Shown piece after piece: positions 42,881 through 52,007 of a DNA stretch of 64,000 nt. A program made the position numbers and the translations under genes. The notes below the pieces were generated by a model, which had not been told where the DNA came from, ran no database searches, and saw nothing but the letters and a program-made list of their open reading frames with translations. The stretch spans positions 223,030 through 287,029 of the forward strand of contig CAYLNL010000002.1 in assembly GCA_964385175.1 (NCBI GenBank). The letters are read 5' to 3'. Each line of letters begins with the position of its first letter. Within the stretch, counting starts at the first letter, position 1. Origin of the DNA: CAYLNL01 sp964385175 (GTDB lineage: Bacteria; Bacteroidota; Bacteroidia; Flavobacteriales; Flavobacteriaceae).

Positions 42881-44866
42881 ATGAAATCATATAGTCTTTT
42901 CGCAGCGTTTTTTGCAATGTGCCTTGTAAAATCTTTTTCGCAGGAAGATACTCACCTTTTCGGTAAATTCACAGCCTATGAGATAGAAATGAAACAGTAT
43001 GAAAAAGATACTGCCGCCACAGCTATAATACTTTATGAGCGAGGCGATGCGACTGTGAAAAGAAATGAATACAACGAAATGCGGGTAGTCTATACCTACC
43101 AGGCAAGAGTAAAAATTTTTAAAAAAACCGGGTTCAGCAAAGCTGACTATCGTATTCCCTTGATAAAATCTATTTCCTCAAAAGACAAGGAAAAACTCCA
43201 ATATGCCAAAGCGGTAGCGGTTAATGCAAACAAATCCCCCATATTTTTAAACCCACACAATATTTATATGGAAGATTATGATGAGTACAGGGAATATGCC
43301 AAATTCACCGTTCCCAATGTAACTGAGGGGACGGTGTTTGATGTAGAGTATCAAACCGAGTCGCCTTTTTTATTCAATTTCCAGGAGTGGAAATTTCAAG
43401 ATGATATTCCCAAAATATATAGCGAATATAACACCTCTGTCCCTGCTAACTATAAATATAACAGCAAGTTAGTAGGCTATTTAACCTTAACAAACCATGT
43501 ACCGGGGGTACAGAAAAATTGCTTTTCCTCTGCTTATGGAATGGCAGACTGCGAGCTAAATACATATACCATGAAAGACATTCCCGCTTTTATAGAAGAG
43601 CCATATATAAATTCTAAAGACAACCATCTCTCAAAAATAACATTTGAATTGCGCGAATATCAAAGCTTCACAAGAGGAAAAGAAATTTATACAAAATCAT
43701 GGGAAAGTGTAGATAAAGAATTAAAAATGAGTTATAGCCTTGGTAGCCAGTCTAAAAAAGAAGACCTGTTTAAAAAGTGGCTGCCGGCAGAAATAAGTGC
43801 TATGCCTATAACCCTTGATAAAGCCAAAGCTATTTACCACTACCTTCAAAGCTACATGACATGGAACGGAAAATACCAGTTGTTTAAGGATGCAGATGTA
43901 AAAACAGCTTTTGAAAAACAAACCGGTAATGTTGCTGAGCTAAACCTTATACTGCTAAATATGCTGCGGGCAGGTGGCTTTGAGGCTAGTTTTATGATCC
44001 TCTCAACCCGCGAAAACGGCGCTATCTTCACCGAACTTTTTCCGGTACTTTCTGAGTTTAACTACCTGGCAGTGAAAGTAGAGATAGATGGGAAATCATA
44101 CCCGCTGGATATTACTGATAAATACCTTCCTTTTGGCATGCTCCCTTTCAGAGCTTTAAACGGTTATGGAAGAGTTATAGATTTTAAAAAAGAAAGTTAT
44201 TGGTATGATCTTACAAACCCTAAAATTTCATTGAATACCAACTATGTGCAGTACCAGGTAGATGCTTCCGGGGCTATTTCTGCAAATATGATGAATACAT
44301 ACACCGGCTACTTCGCCACTCAAAAACGAGGAGAAATAACCAACGCCTCAAAAGAAAACTATATCCAAACATTAGAAAACCGGCTAAGCGCCAAAGGAAC
44401 CGAAGCCACCGTTGCAGAATATAAGACCATTAACCAGGAAGACCTTGAAGCCCCATTGAAAGAAACCTTTAAACTAAAGATAGAACCCCCCGGCATCAAT
44501 AACAAAATTATTCATCTCTATCCCTTTCTAGGCAATATCTATGGCGAAAATCCTTTTAAACTCGAAAACCGCACATACCCGGTAGATTTTGGATACCTAT
44601 TCGGGTATAATCACCAAATTTCAGTAAAAGTAGATCCTGCTTATGAGATTACGAGCGTTCCCGAAGAAAAAACCCTCACCCTCGAAGACCAAGGCGCCAG
44701 CATTAACCTAAAAAGCTATACCAATAATAATGAACTATCTATTGCCCTAACCTTTTTCATAAACAAACCCGTTTTCATCTCGGAGGAATATAGCCAGTTA
44801 AAGAAACTGTTCACTGAATTGGTAGCTATCCATAACAACCTGCCCGTTATACTCAAGAAAAAATAA
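42881..44866 (+). CDS. DUF3857 / transglutaminase-like secreted protein, probably non-catalytic
   Basis: 661 residues: signal peptide (YSLFAAFFAMCLVKSFSQ), DUF3857 domain (MRVVYTYQARVKIFKKTGFS, EYAKFTVPNVTEGTVFDVEY), then a transglutaminase-like fold (KAKAIYHYLQSYMTWNGKYQ). In active relatives the Cys lies in a G-x-C-K-D-like block; here the equivalent is KQTGNVAELNLILLNMLRA, without Cys, and the His position appears as FNYLAVKV. A structural or peptide-binding role is more likely than catalysis. The C-terminus is a beta domain. It lies 3 bp after the exonuclease gene. Confidence 0.85.
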   Translation: MKSYSLFAAFFAMCLVKSFSQEDTHLFGKFTAYEIEMKQYEKDTAATAIILYERGDATVKRNEYNEMRVVYTYQARVKIFKKTGFSKADYRIPLIKSISSKDKEKLQYAKAVAVNANKSPIFLNPHNIYMEDYDEYREYAKFTVPNVTEGTVFDVEYQTESPFLFNFQEWKFQDDIPKIYSEYNTSVPANYKYNSKLVGYLTLTNHVPGVQKNCFSSAYGMADCELNTYTMKDIPAFIEEPYINSKDNHLSKITFELREYQSFTRGKEIYTKSWESVDKELKMSYSLGSQSKKEDLFKKWLPAEISAMPITLDKAKAIYHYLQSYMTWNGKYQLFKDADVKTAFEKQTGNVAELNLILLNMLRAGGFEASFMILSTRENGAIFTELFPVLSEFNYLAVKVEIDGKSYPLDITDKYLPFGMLPFRALNGYGRVIDFKKESYWYDLTNPKISLNTNYVQYQVDASGAISANMMNTYTGYFATQKRGEITNASKENYIQTLENRLSAKGTEATVAEYKTINQEDLEAPLKETFKLKIEPPGINNKIIHLYPFLGNIYGENPFKLENRTYPVDFGYLFGYNHQISVKVDPAYEITSVPEEKTLTLEDQGASINLKSYTNNNELSIALTFFINKPVFISEEYSQLKKLFTELVAIHNNLPVILKKK

Positions 44867-45023
44867 CTCCTCAGCCATAAAAGATTTGAAAACAAGAAAC
44901 ACCTATCCCACTTATATTGTTAAACCTTGTTTATTAAAAAATAAAACGGGGAAGGTTAATTTGAAAAGTGAAAACCTTGCTTCTATTTACGTATTAAGGT
45001 GTCATGGGCTAACTATAAAATAG

Positions 45024-45045
45024 AAAACCCCGGAAAAATCCGGGG
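45024..45045 (-). terminator. Rho-independent terminator after the fasciclin gene
   Basis: Perfect hairpin CCCCGGA-AAAA-TCCGGGG (45028-45045, read on plus) with a T-run after the stem on the minus strand (plus 45024-45027 is AAAA). It ends the minus-strand fasciclin transcript. The rest of the spacer 44867-45087 shows nothing. Confidence 0.8.
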
Positions 45046-45087
45046 CATTCCTCATGTCAACACATATTTCATAGCAGGTGACACGGG

Positions 45088-46131
45088 TTATTGAAGCTCG
45101 CCTAAAACCCCATCTAATATGTGGATAGCTCCATTAACAGCTTGTATGTCTTTACCAATAATGGTACCGATAGCAGTTCCCATTCCAACAGGAACTGATA
45201 GCGTTACCACCTGGCCGGTACCATCAACTTCTAATGAGATAGCTTGTCCGCTAATGGTGTTAACCTTTGTACCGTTTGAAGCAAACAGAACTAAATTAGC
45301 AAAAGAGTGGTTAGAATCGTCATCCATATGACCCTCTAATATATCCCTTAATGCGGAAGCGTCAACAGTGGTAACACTTTGCCCCACAGGGAAGAATGTT
45401 TGGAACGCTTGGTTAGAGGGAGGAAATAGTGTATATTTTATACCTTCGAGATCATATAAAGGCGATAAATAATCAAATCCTAACTCTGAACTTACTCGGG
45501 ATAATCCTGAAAGAAAAGTACTCAGATTAGTATCGGCAGCTAAAAATGTACCTACGCTCGGAGGCAGAATAATATTATCCACCACGTGCATAATTCCGTT
45601 AGTAGCCTCCCGGTTTGCTTGTGTAACCTCAGAAAGCCCATTCAACACCAAGTCGCTTCCGGGAGTAGCAAAATACATGCTCAAATTCCTGGTTGTAGTA
45701 ACATTTATCTCAACCTCTGCCATTGTATTTACATAACCGGCATCTTCATCGGCGAAAGAGCTTGTGGTAAACTCCCCTTCGAGAATATGATTCAATAATA
45801 CCTGTCTTAATAGTTCAATCTCAGCAGGTGTATCAAAGTCTCCCAAGCTGTTATATTCAGTACTCTCTGCAAAAAATGCATCAAACGCAGCATTATTGGG
45901 AGCAAACACTGTGTAAGGCTCTCCTAATATTACTACCGTATTCAACATGTCCGTAAGCTGCGTCTTATCTACTGCTGTTACAAATGTGCTCAAATTAGCG
46001 TCTGCTTCCGCTAACTCATAAAGAGATTGGGGAGCAGGAGGATCATTATCATCATCTTTTTTACAAGAAGCTACTAACAAAAACAACCCACACACGAGGG
46101 ATAGTTTTAAAAAATTTCCGACTGATTTCAT
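45088..46131 (-). CDS. Fasciclin (FAS1) domain lipoprotein
   Basis: 347 residues from MKSVGNFLKLSLVCGLFLLV; 22 upstream codons are rejected. The lipobox ends ...LVASCKKDDDNDPP, with an acidic stretch after Cys typical of surface-exposed lipoproteins. Two FAS1 domains follow (~50-190 and ~195-345), each with a YTVFAPNNAAFDAFF-like or YTLFPPSNQAFQTFF motif and the conserved H (NHILEGEF, EGHMDDD) and a final VVDNIILPP or ILDGVL strand. FAS1 proteins mediate adhesion or matrix binding. A terminator follows. Confidence 0.92.
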   Translation of the reverse strand: MKSVGNFLKLSLVCGLFLLVASCKKDDDNDPPAPQSLYELAEADANLSTFVTAVDKTQLTDMLNTVVILGEPYTVFAPNNAAFDAFFAESTEYNSLGDFDTPAEIELLRQVLLNHILEGEFTTSSFADEDAGYVNTMAEVEINVTTTRNLSMYFATPGSDLVLNGLSEVTQANREATNGIMHVVDNIILPPSVGTFLAADTNLSTFLSGLSRVSSELGFDYLSPLYDLEGIKYTLFPPSNQAFQTFFPVGQSVTTVDASALRDILEGHMDDDSNHSFANLVLFASNGTKVNTISGQAISLEVDGTGQVVTLSVPVGMGTAIGTIIGKDIQAVNGAIHILDGVLGELQ

Positions 46132-46254
46132 GAAAATAGTTTTTTTGATTATGTTTATAAGATGCAAGCGGGTGTAAAAGGTTGCGCACTTTAACAAAAT
46201 TTTAACATTTCACCCCTTTCTCTCCTATTATGACCCCTTACCATTCCTTTTGAC

Positions 46255-46262
46255 TATTTTTG
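46255..46262 (+). promoter_or_regulatory. -7 box TATTTTTG for mnmA
   Basis: Exact TAnnTTTG match; start near 46268, leader about 14 nt. The -33 element is weak. Confidence 0.5.
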
Positions 46263-46281
46263 TAATACTATAAAGATACCG

Positions 46282-47469
46282 ATGAAAAAAGTGGTAGTAG
46301 GTCTATCGGGAGGTGTTGATTCCAGTGTGGCAGCGTGTCTTCTCCAGGAGCAAGGATATGAAGTTATTGGACTATTTATGAAAAACTGGCATGACGACAG
46401 CGTAACTCTTTCCTCTGAATGTCCCTGGTTAGAAGATAGCAACGATGCCCTCATGGTAGCCGAGAAATTAGGAATACCCTTTCAAACCGTAGATTTAAGC
46501 CAAACTTATAAAGAACGCATTGTAAACTACATGTTCCGCGAATATGAAAGAGGGAGAACCCCTAACCCTGATGTGTTGTGCAACCGCGACATAAAGTTTG
46601 ATGTATTTTTGAACATAGCCCTGAAATTAGGCGCCGATTATGTTGCCACCGGGCATTATTGCCGCAAAGAAACACTCCATAAAAACGGAAAAGAAATCTA
46701 TCGCCTGCTTAGTGGCAAAGATATACACAAAGACCAGTCATACTTCCTTTGCCAGCTCAACCAGCAACAATTAGCCAAAGCCCTTTTCCCTATTGGCAAA
46801 CTCACCAAAACCCAGGTGCGAAAAATAGCACAGGAAAAAGAACTCACCACTGCACACAAAAAAGATTCCCAAGGACTTTGTTTTGTGGGCAAAGTATATC
46901 TCCCCGATTTTCTCCAGCAACGCCTGAAACCCAAGGAAGGACCCATCATAGAAATACCCCCCGATTATCCAGCCTATACCCAACTCCCGCCAACCTTCCA
47001 TTCAAAAACCGAAGAACTCGCTTACCTTTCTAAAAAATATACCTACCGCCCCCACAACGGTAAAGTGGTAGGCAAACACACCGGCGCCCACTATTTTACC
47101 ATAGGACAGCGAAAAGGCCTCCGCGTAGGAGGAACCCCCCAACCCCTCTTTGTAATAGACACCGATACCGTTGAGAATGTTATCTATGTAGGGCAAGGCA
47201 GCCAGCATCCCGGGCTCTACCGGAAAACTATTTTTATTCCAAATGCCCAACTCCATTGGGTGCGCGAAGATTTAACACTGCACGAAACCGAAACCCTTCC
47301 TGTAAAAACCCGTATCCGTTACCGCCAACCCCTCCAGGATGCTACTCTATATAAAGTGAAAGATGGGATGTATGTAGATTTTGAAACCTCCCAAAGCGCC
47401 GTTACCGAGGGGCAGTTTGCTGCCTGGTATATAGGAGAAGAACTAATAGGTTCTGGAGTTATTTCGTAA
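46282..47469 (+). CDS. mnmA: tRNA 2-thiouridine(34) synthase MnmA
   Basis: 395 residues. The PP-loop SGGVDSSV is at residues 9-16. The catalytic Cys pair is in NPDVLCNRDIKF and KDSQGLCFVGKVYLPDF. The C-terminal part (GKVVGKHTGAHYFTIGQRKG, LRVGGTPQPLFVIDTDTVEN) is the tRNA-binding beta domain. It thiolates U34 of tRNA-Lys, -Glu and -Gln. It is followed by the T9SS protease gene after 24 bp. Confidence 0.97.
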   Translation: MKKVVVGLSGGVDSSVAACLLQEQGYEVIGLFMKNWHDDSVTLSSECPWLEDSNDALMVAEKLGIPFQTVDLSQTYKERIVNYMFREYERGRTPNPDVLCNRDIKFDVFLNIALKLGADYVATGHYCRKETLHKNGKEIYRLLSGKDIHKDQSYFLCQLNQQQLAKALFPIGKLTKTQVRKIAQEKELTTAHKKDSQGLCFVGKVYLPDFLQQRLKPKEGPIIEIPPDYPAYTQLPPTFHSKTEELAYLSKKYTYRPHNGKVVGKHTGAHYFTIGQRKGLRVGGTPQPLFVIDTDTVENVIYVGQGSQHPGLYRKTIFIPNAQLHWVREDLTLHETETLPVKTRIRYRQPLQDATLYKVKDGMYVDFETSQSAVTEGQFAAWYIGEELIGSGVIS

Positions 47470-47493
47470 TTTAGCCCATACAAATACTAATAA

Positions 47494-49110
47494 ATGAAAA
47501 AAATTCTGTTCATATTCCTGGCAATATGTGCTCTTCCGAGCGCCGCCCAGGAACATGCCTGGGTTTATTTCACCGATAAGCCCAATGCACCCGAAGCACT
47601 GGCTAACCCCTCAACTATCCTCACCCAGGAAGCAATTAATAGAAAAAAGCTATATAGAATTCTTATAGATATTCGCGATGTTCCCGTGAACGAAGCCTAT
47701 ATGACAACCCTCAAAGCCCAGCCCGGTATTACTGTGCGAGCCAAATCGAAATGGTTTAACTGCGCCCATGTTACCGGGACCCAAACCGATATAGAGGCAC
47801 TAAAAGGGTTACCGTTTGTAGAATCTGTTTTTTTTGCAGACAAAAGCCTCAACCCGGGCGGTAAACCTTCGGTTACAACCAACCCCTCTAAAACATACGA
47901 TAAATTTCAAACCGGGGCGGCCACTCTATATGGCAATACAGAAAACCAAATTACACAACTCAACCTCTCCGCCCTTCACCAAAAAGAATATACAGCAAAG
48001 GGCATAATAATAGCCGTCATGGACTCTGGCTTTCCCAACGTGCCCGCTATGGAAGCCTTTCAACCCCTGCTCCTTAGCGGCAACCTGCTCGGAGGGTTTG
48101 ATTTTGTAGCCCGAAGCCCCGATTATGCTAATCCCGCCCTGCACAGCCATGGCACACGAGTGCTATCGGTTATGGCAGCCCGTATAGAAAATAATTTTTT
48201 AGGAACCGCCCCCGATGCCAGTTACTATCTTTTCCGAACCGAAGACGCTACTAGTGAAACCCCCGTTGAAGAAAGCTACTGGGTAGAAGCCGCCGAGCGA
48301 GCCGACAGTTTAGGAGTTCATATCATCAATACCTCGCTGGGCTACAGCCTGTTTGAAGAAACCCGTTACAGCTACACTCCTTCAGACATGAATGGCGATA
48401 CTGCCTTCATTACCAGGGGTGCTAATATGGCCATAGAAAAAGGAATGTTAGTAGTTTCCTCCGCCGGAAATGCAGGCGATACCACTTGGGGTGTTATCAC
48501 CGCCCCCGCCGATGGGAACGTCTACACCGCCGGCGCCGTAGATGCCAGCGGCACCTACGCCTCGTTTAGTTCCCGCGGACCTTCGGCAGATGGAAGAGTA
48601 AAGCCAGATGGAGCAGCGATGGGAGTTGCCGTAGCGGTGGTAGAACAAGACAACCAGGTATATTTCCAAAACGGCACCTCCTTTTCCGCCCCCCTGTTAG
48701 CCGGTGCCTTAGCATGCGTGTGGCAGGCGGCTCCTGAACTTTCTAACACAGAAATCATGCAGTTAGCCCGAGAAACCTCTTCCCAATACGCTTCCCCTAC
48801 TACTACACTTGGATATGGCATCCCCGATTTTGCCGCTCTTCTTTCCAAGGCGCAAACAATTGCTAATTCCAGGAAAAAACAAATCCAGCTATACCCAAAC
48901 CCGGCTACTTCCTATATAAAAGTAGATTTTTCATCCTTCCTTCCCAAACTCAATGCTACTTTATATGATATGTATGGCAAAAAAATAACCCATCAATACC
49001 TCACCCCCGAAAATAATACCCTCACTATTTCCTCCCTTTCCAAAGGAATCTATTTCATTGAGTTTACCGCCGAAAACATTCGCAAAACCTTTAAAATTAT
49101 AAAATACTAA
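47494..49110 (+). CDS. Subtilisin-like serine protease with T9SS sorting domain
   Basis: 538 residues. Signal peptide KKILFIFLAICALPSAAQ, a propeptide (DIRDVPVNEAYMTTLKAQPG), then the S8 catalytic triad: IIIAVMDSGFPNVPAMEAF (Asp), SHGTRVLSVMAARIEN (His), QNGTSFSAPLLAGALACVWQ (Ser). The C-terminal ~80 residues (IQLYPNPATSYIKVDFSSFL ... KGIYFIEFTAENIRKTFKII) are a type-A T9SS domain. It is an extracellular protease. The next gene starts at the very next base after its stop codon. Confidence 0.93.
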   Translation: MKKILFIFLAICALPSAAQEHAWVYFTDKPNAPEALANPSTILTQEAINRKKLYRILIDIRDVPVNEAYMTTLKAQPGITVRAKSKWFNCAHVTGTQTDIEALKGLPFVESVFFADKSLNPGGKPSVTTNPSKTYDKFQTGAATLYGNTENQITQLNLSALHQKEYTAKGIIIAVMDSGFPNVPAMEAFQPLLLSGNLLGGFDFVARSPDYANPALHSHGTRVLSVMAARIENNFLGTAPDASYYLFRTEDATSETPVEESYWVEAAERADSLGVHIINTSLGYSLFEETRYSYTPSDMNGDTAFITRGANMAIEKGMLVVSSAGNAGDTTWGVITAPADGNVYTAGAVDASGTYASFSSRGPSADGRVKPDGAAMGVAVAVVEQDNQVYFQNGTSFSAPLLAGALACVWQAAPELSNTEIMQLARETSSQYASPTTTLGYGIPDFAALLSKAQTIANSRKKQIQLYPNPATSYIKVDFSSFLPKLNATLYDMYGKKITHQYLTPENNTLTISSLSKGIYFIEFTAENIRKTFKIIKY

Positions 49111-50067
49111 ATGCAAACCCCCATTACCCGTCTTTTTGCCATTCAATACCCCATCATTCAAGCCGGGATGATATGGGCAAGCGGCTGGCGGCTGGCTTCG
49201 GCGGCAGCCAATGCAGGAATATTAGGGCTCATCGGGGCAGGGTCTATGTATCCCGATGTGCTGAGAGAACACATTAGAAAATGCAGGCAAGCCACTAATC
49301 AACCTTTTGGTGTAAATGTTCCCCTCCTCTACCCCGATATAGAACAACTCATGGAAATTATTGTTGCAGAAAGGGTGAAGACGGTATTTACCTCTGCCGG
49401 AAACCCAACTACATGGACTTCTTTTTTAAAAAAAGAAGGCATTACGGTGGTGCATGTGGTAAGTAGCCTCAAGTTCGCCTTGAAAGCCCAGCAAGCAGGG
49501 GTAGATGCAGTGGTAGCAGAAGGTTTTGAGGCAGGCGGGCATAATGGCAGGGAAGAAACCACTACCTTTACGTTGGTACCCTTGGTTAAGAAACATATTT
49601 CTATTCCCCTCATCGCTGCCGGTGGCATTGCTACCGGGAGAGGTATGTTAGCTGCCCTGGCGCTCGGCGCCGATGGAGTGCAGGTAGGAACGCGTTTTGT
49701 AGCCAGTGAAGAAGCCTCCTCCCACATCAATTTTAAAAAAAAGGTAGTAGAAGCTAACGAAGGAGATACCCAGCTTACATTGAAAGAATTAACACCGGCG
49801 CGATTGTTAAAAAATAAATTTTTTAATGACCTCCAGGAACTCTATAAAAAAAATCCCAGCCCTGAAGAACTCAGCCAACTTCTTGGCAGGGCCCGCGCCA
49901 AAAAAGGCATGTTTGAAGGCGATTTAGAGCAGGGCGAGCTGGAAATAGGGCAAGTATCTGCCCTGGTAACCGATATAAAACCGGTGGCAGCCATTGTGAG
50001 TGAAATAATAGCGGAATTTACCGCAGCCCGTGAAGAAATCTGCCGCTTAAGAGAAAAAGATAGTTGA
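49111..50067 (+). CDS. Nitronate monooxygenase (2-nitropropane dioxygenase family)
   Basis: 318 residues, TIM-barrel flavoenzyme. Seen: FAIQYPIIQAGMIWASGWRL, LGLIGAGSMYPDVLREHI, AEGFEAGGHNGREETTTF (the Gly-Gly-His motif) and IPLIAAGGIATGRGMLAALA then LGADGVQVGTRFVASEEA (FMN phosphate site). The family oxidises nitronates; FabK-type enoyl-ACP reductases are similar, so an FabK-like role cannot be fully excluded. It starts directly after the S8 protease stop (TAAATG). Confidence 0.9.
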   Translation: MQTPITRLFAIQYPIIQAGMIWASGWRLASAAANAGILGLIGAGSMYPDVLREHIRKCRQATNQPFGVNVPLLYPDIEQLMEIIVAERVKTVFTSAGNPTTWTSFLKKEGITVVHVVSSLKFALKAQQAGVDAVVAEGFEAGGHNGREETTTFTLVPLVKKHISIPLIAAGGIATGRGMLAALALGADGVQVGTRFVASEEASSHINFKKKVVEANEGDTQLTLKELTPARLLKNKFFNDLQELYKKNPSPEELSQLLGRARAKKGMFEGDLEQGELEIGQVSALVTDIKPVAAIVSEIIAEFTAAREEICRLREKDS

Positions 50068-50075
50068 AAAAATAC

Positions 50076-50765
50076 TTAGGGCGTGCTTACCGAAACCTGC
50101 AAGGTCTTTCCATTATAATAGTGGTTCCCTTCCAGCGAAAATGTAAAAATATACTGCGCCATTTCTCCCGCCGTTAAGGGAGCTTTATAGCCCGGGAAAG
50201 CCTCCGATAGCATTTCGGTCTGCACAGCCCCCAGCGCCAGGGCATTAAAAGAAGGCCCTGTGCTTTTATATTCTTCCGCCAATACCTCCGTGAGCGTAAT
50301 AAGCGCCCCCTTAGAAGAACTGTATGCAGAAAGACCCGGGAATTTTACGCTTCCCTGCACGCCGCCCATACTGCTAATAGTTACCACATGCCCATTTGGC
50401 GCCATAAAAGGAAGCGTTCGCCGAATAGTTTCAGCTACACCGAGCGTATTTACCCGATACACCATCTCAAACTCACGGTAAGAAGTAGCTGCAAAAGATT
50501 TATTGAGAAGAATCCCGGCGTTGTTAATGAGAATATCCACCTGTCGCCCCTCCCGTGCAAGCAATGCAGACAATCGGTCAAAACTGCTCTCTTCAGCCAG
50601 GTCAAACAAAAAACACTGCACATTGGGGTAAGAAAGCGCTTCCAATGCCTTGTGATTCCTGGAAAGCGCCAGTATGCGATGCCCCGCGGCAGCGAACAAT
50701 TTAGCCACTTCTAAACCAATACCCCGGCCTGTGCCGGTTATAATAACAAATTTCGGTTGCATCAT
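50076..50765 (-). CDS. Short-chain dehydrogenase/reductase
   Basis: 229 residues. Classical SDR: TGTGRGIGLEVAKLFAAAGH (cofactor site), DILINNAGILLNKSFA, VVTISSMGGVQGSVKFPGLS with the catalytic Ser, and AYSSSKGALITLTEVLAEEY (Tyr-x-x-x-Lys). The substrate is unknown. Its start overlaps the upstream M28 peptidase stop by ATGA. Confidence 0.9.
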   Translation of the reverse strand: MMQPKFVIITGTGRGIGLEVAKLFAAAGHRILALSRNHKALEALSYPNVQCFLFDLAEESSFDRLSALLAREGRQVDILINNAGILLNKSFAATSYREFEMVYRVNTLGVAETIRRTLPFMAPNGHVVTISSMGGVQGSVKFPGLSAYSSSKGALITLTEVLAEEYKSTGPSFNALALGAVQTEMLSEAFPGYKAPLTAGEMAQYIFTFSLEGNHYYNGKTLQVSVSTP

Positions 50766-51793
50766 GGAAGTAGCTTTATTTCTGGGAAAGGAGCATTCGC
50801 CATTTTTTCTAATGCAGGAAGCAGTTCATTTATCAAATTGGCCATGTGAACGCTGTCCATCTGCCCCACCTCATCATCTACATGGTGATAATAGGGATAA
50901 TTGTTGAAATCGAAGGTGCTAATGGTTTGGGCGGGAATGTTGAAAGCAGTATAAAAAGGATAATTATCTGAACGCTTAAATAATTGATAAGGGGTTTCTT
51001 CCGGCAGGTAGCCGAGAACCATTTTGCCAGCATACTCATTTATTTTGGCAGCCATGTTAGAGTTGTTATAACCCGTAATATAGGCTTTATGAGGGGTTTT
51101 CATGGGAACACCAATCATCTCAAAATTCACCATAGCATAGAGTGGTAGCCCAGCCGTTTTAAGCTTTTGAGCCAGGTGCTCAGAACCTACTAACCCTTCT
51201 TCTTCTGCCGAAAAAAGGACAAAAAGAAGGCTTCTTTTATTAGAATGAGATTGTGCGAAATATTTTGCTATTTCCAATACAGCTACAACCCCGGAAGCAT
51301 TGTCATTGGCGCCATTGGCAATACTATCTCCGTTTATAGGAGCTCCCTTCCCAATATGGTCGTAGTGCGCTCCTATGAGAAGATATTCTTGCTGCAAGGT
51401 TGCATCCACTCCTTTCAAAACCCCTACAATATTAAAAGCAGGTTTCTCAAAGTTCCTCAATGTATCTCGGTAACCCGGGAAATAGGGTGAAATATTGTAA
51501 CGCTTAAAATAGCCAGAAAGATAATCAGCAGCTTTTTCAATGCCCTCACTGCCAGCTTCCCTGCCCTGGAGCTCATCGGAAGCCAGGAAGGAGAGGCTGG
51601 CGACTACCGACTCGGGCGTGGTTTTGGAAATAGCGCCACTTTTTGCGCCAGGCTCTTGAAAAATAGTTTCCGGGCGCAGCTGGTTGGTTACAGACTTGCA
51701 GCCAGCCAAAATTCCTCCTAAAAGGAGCAAGAAGCTAACGTTCATTGAAAGATACGGCATTAGGTTACCGCGTATGTGGAATTTATAGCTCAT
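50762..51793 (-). CDS. M28-family zinc aminopeptidase lipoprotein
   Basis: 343 residues. The long N-terminus MSYKFHIRGNLMPYLSMNVS gives a basic n-region before SFLLLLGGILAGCKSVTNQL, and the promoter (TATTTTTG at 51816-51809) sits about 15 nt upstream of the first ATG, so Met1 is preferred over Met12 or Met17. Zinc ligands of M28 are seen in GAHYDHIG, GANDNASGVVAVLEIA, FVLFSAEEEGLVGSEHL (Glu pair), FEMIG and YYHHVDDEVGQMDSVHM. It digests peptides in the periplasm or on the surface. It is followed by an SDR gene. Confidence 0.92.
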   Translation of the reverse strand: MSYKFHIRGNLMPYLSMNVSFLLLLGGILAGCKSVTNQLRPETIFQEPGAKSGAISKTTPESVVASLSFLASDELQGREAGSEGIEKAADYLSGYFKRYNISPYFPGYRDTLRNFEKPAFNIVGVLKGVDATLQQEYLLIGAHYDHIGKGAPINGDSIANGANDNASGVVAVLEIAKYFAQSHSNKRSLLFVLFSAEEEGLVGSEHLAQKLKTAGLPLYAMVNFEMIGVPMKTPHKAYITGYNNSNMAAKINEYAGKMVLGYLPEETPYQLFKRSDNYPFYTAFNIPAQTISTFDFNNYPYYHHVDDEVGQMDSVHMANLINELLPALEKMANAPFPEIKLLP

Positions 51794-51808
51794 ATCGGTG
51801 CGTTTTTA

Positions 51809-51816
51809 CAAAAATA
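51809..51816 (-). promoter_or_regulatory. -7 box TATTTTTG for the M28 peptidase gene
   Basis: Exact TAnnTTTG match on the minus strand; start near 51803, about 10 nt from the ATG. A TTT about 19 nt upstream is only a partial -33. Confidence 0.5.
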
Positions 51817-51948
51817 GCCTTTCTCTGCCAGGATAAAACATTCAACAAAGCTATAAAGAAAAACGAATTGGAAAAATAACCGTTAACTTGTAGAGGGAAA
51901 TAATAGGTTCTTCAAGAACGCTTTTTTATAAAAATAGTAACATTCCTG

Positions 51949-51956
51949 TATATTTG
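51949..51956 (+). promoter_or_regulatory. -7 box TATATTTG for the membrane ferredoxin operon
   Basis: Exact TAnnTTTG match; a second box TATTTTTG lies at 51971-51978. Either would give a leader of roughly 25-45 nt before the chosen ATG at 52008. Confidence 0.5.
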
Positions 51957-52007
51957 AAACAGGAAAGCTGTATTTTTGAAGCTACGTTAGCTAACTTCCC
52001 GTATTGC

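Noticed and set aside
30830..45080. Shared 12-mer CCTGCTATGAAA in the candidate sRNA and beside the fasciclin terminator
   Set aside because: Twelve-base matches are expected many times by chance between segments of a 64-kb window, and the flanks do not align.
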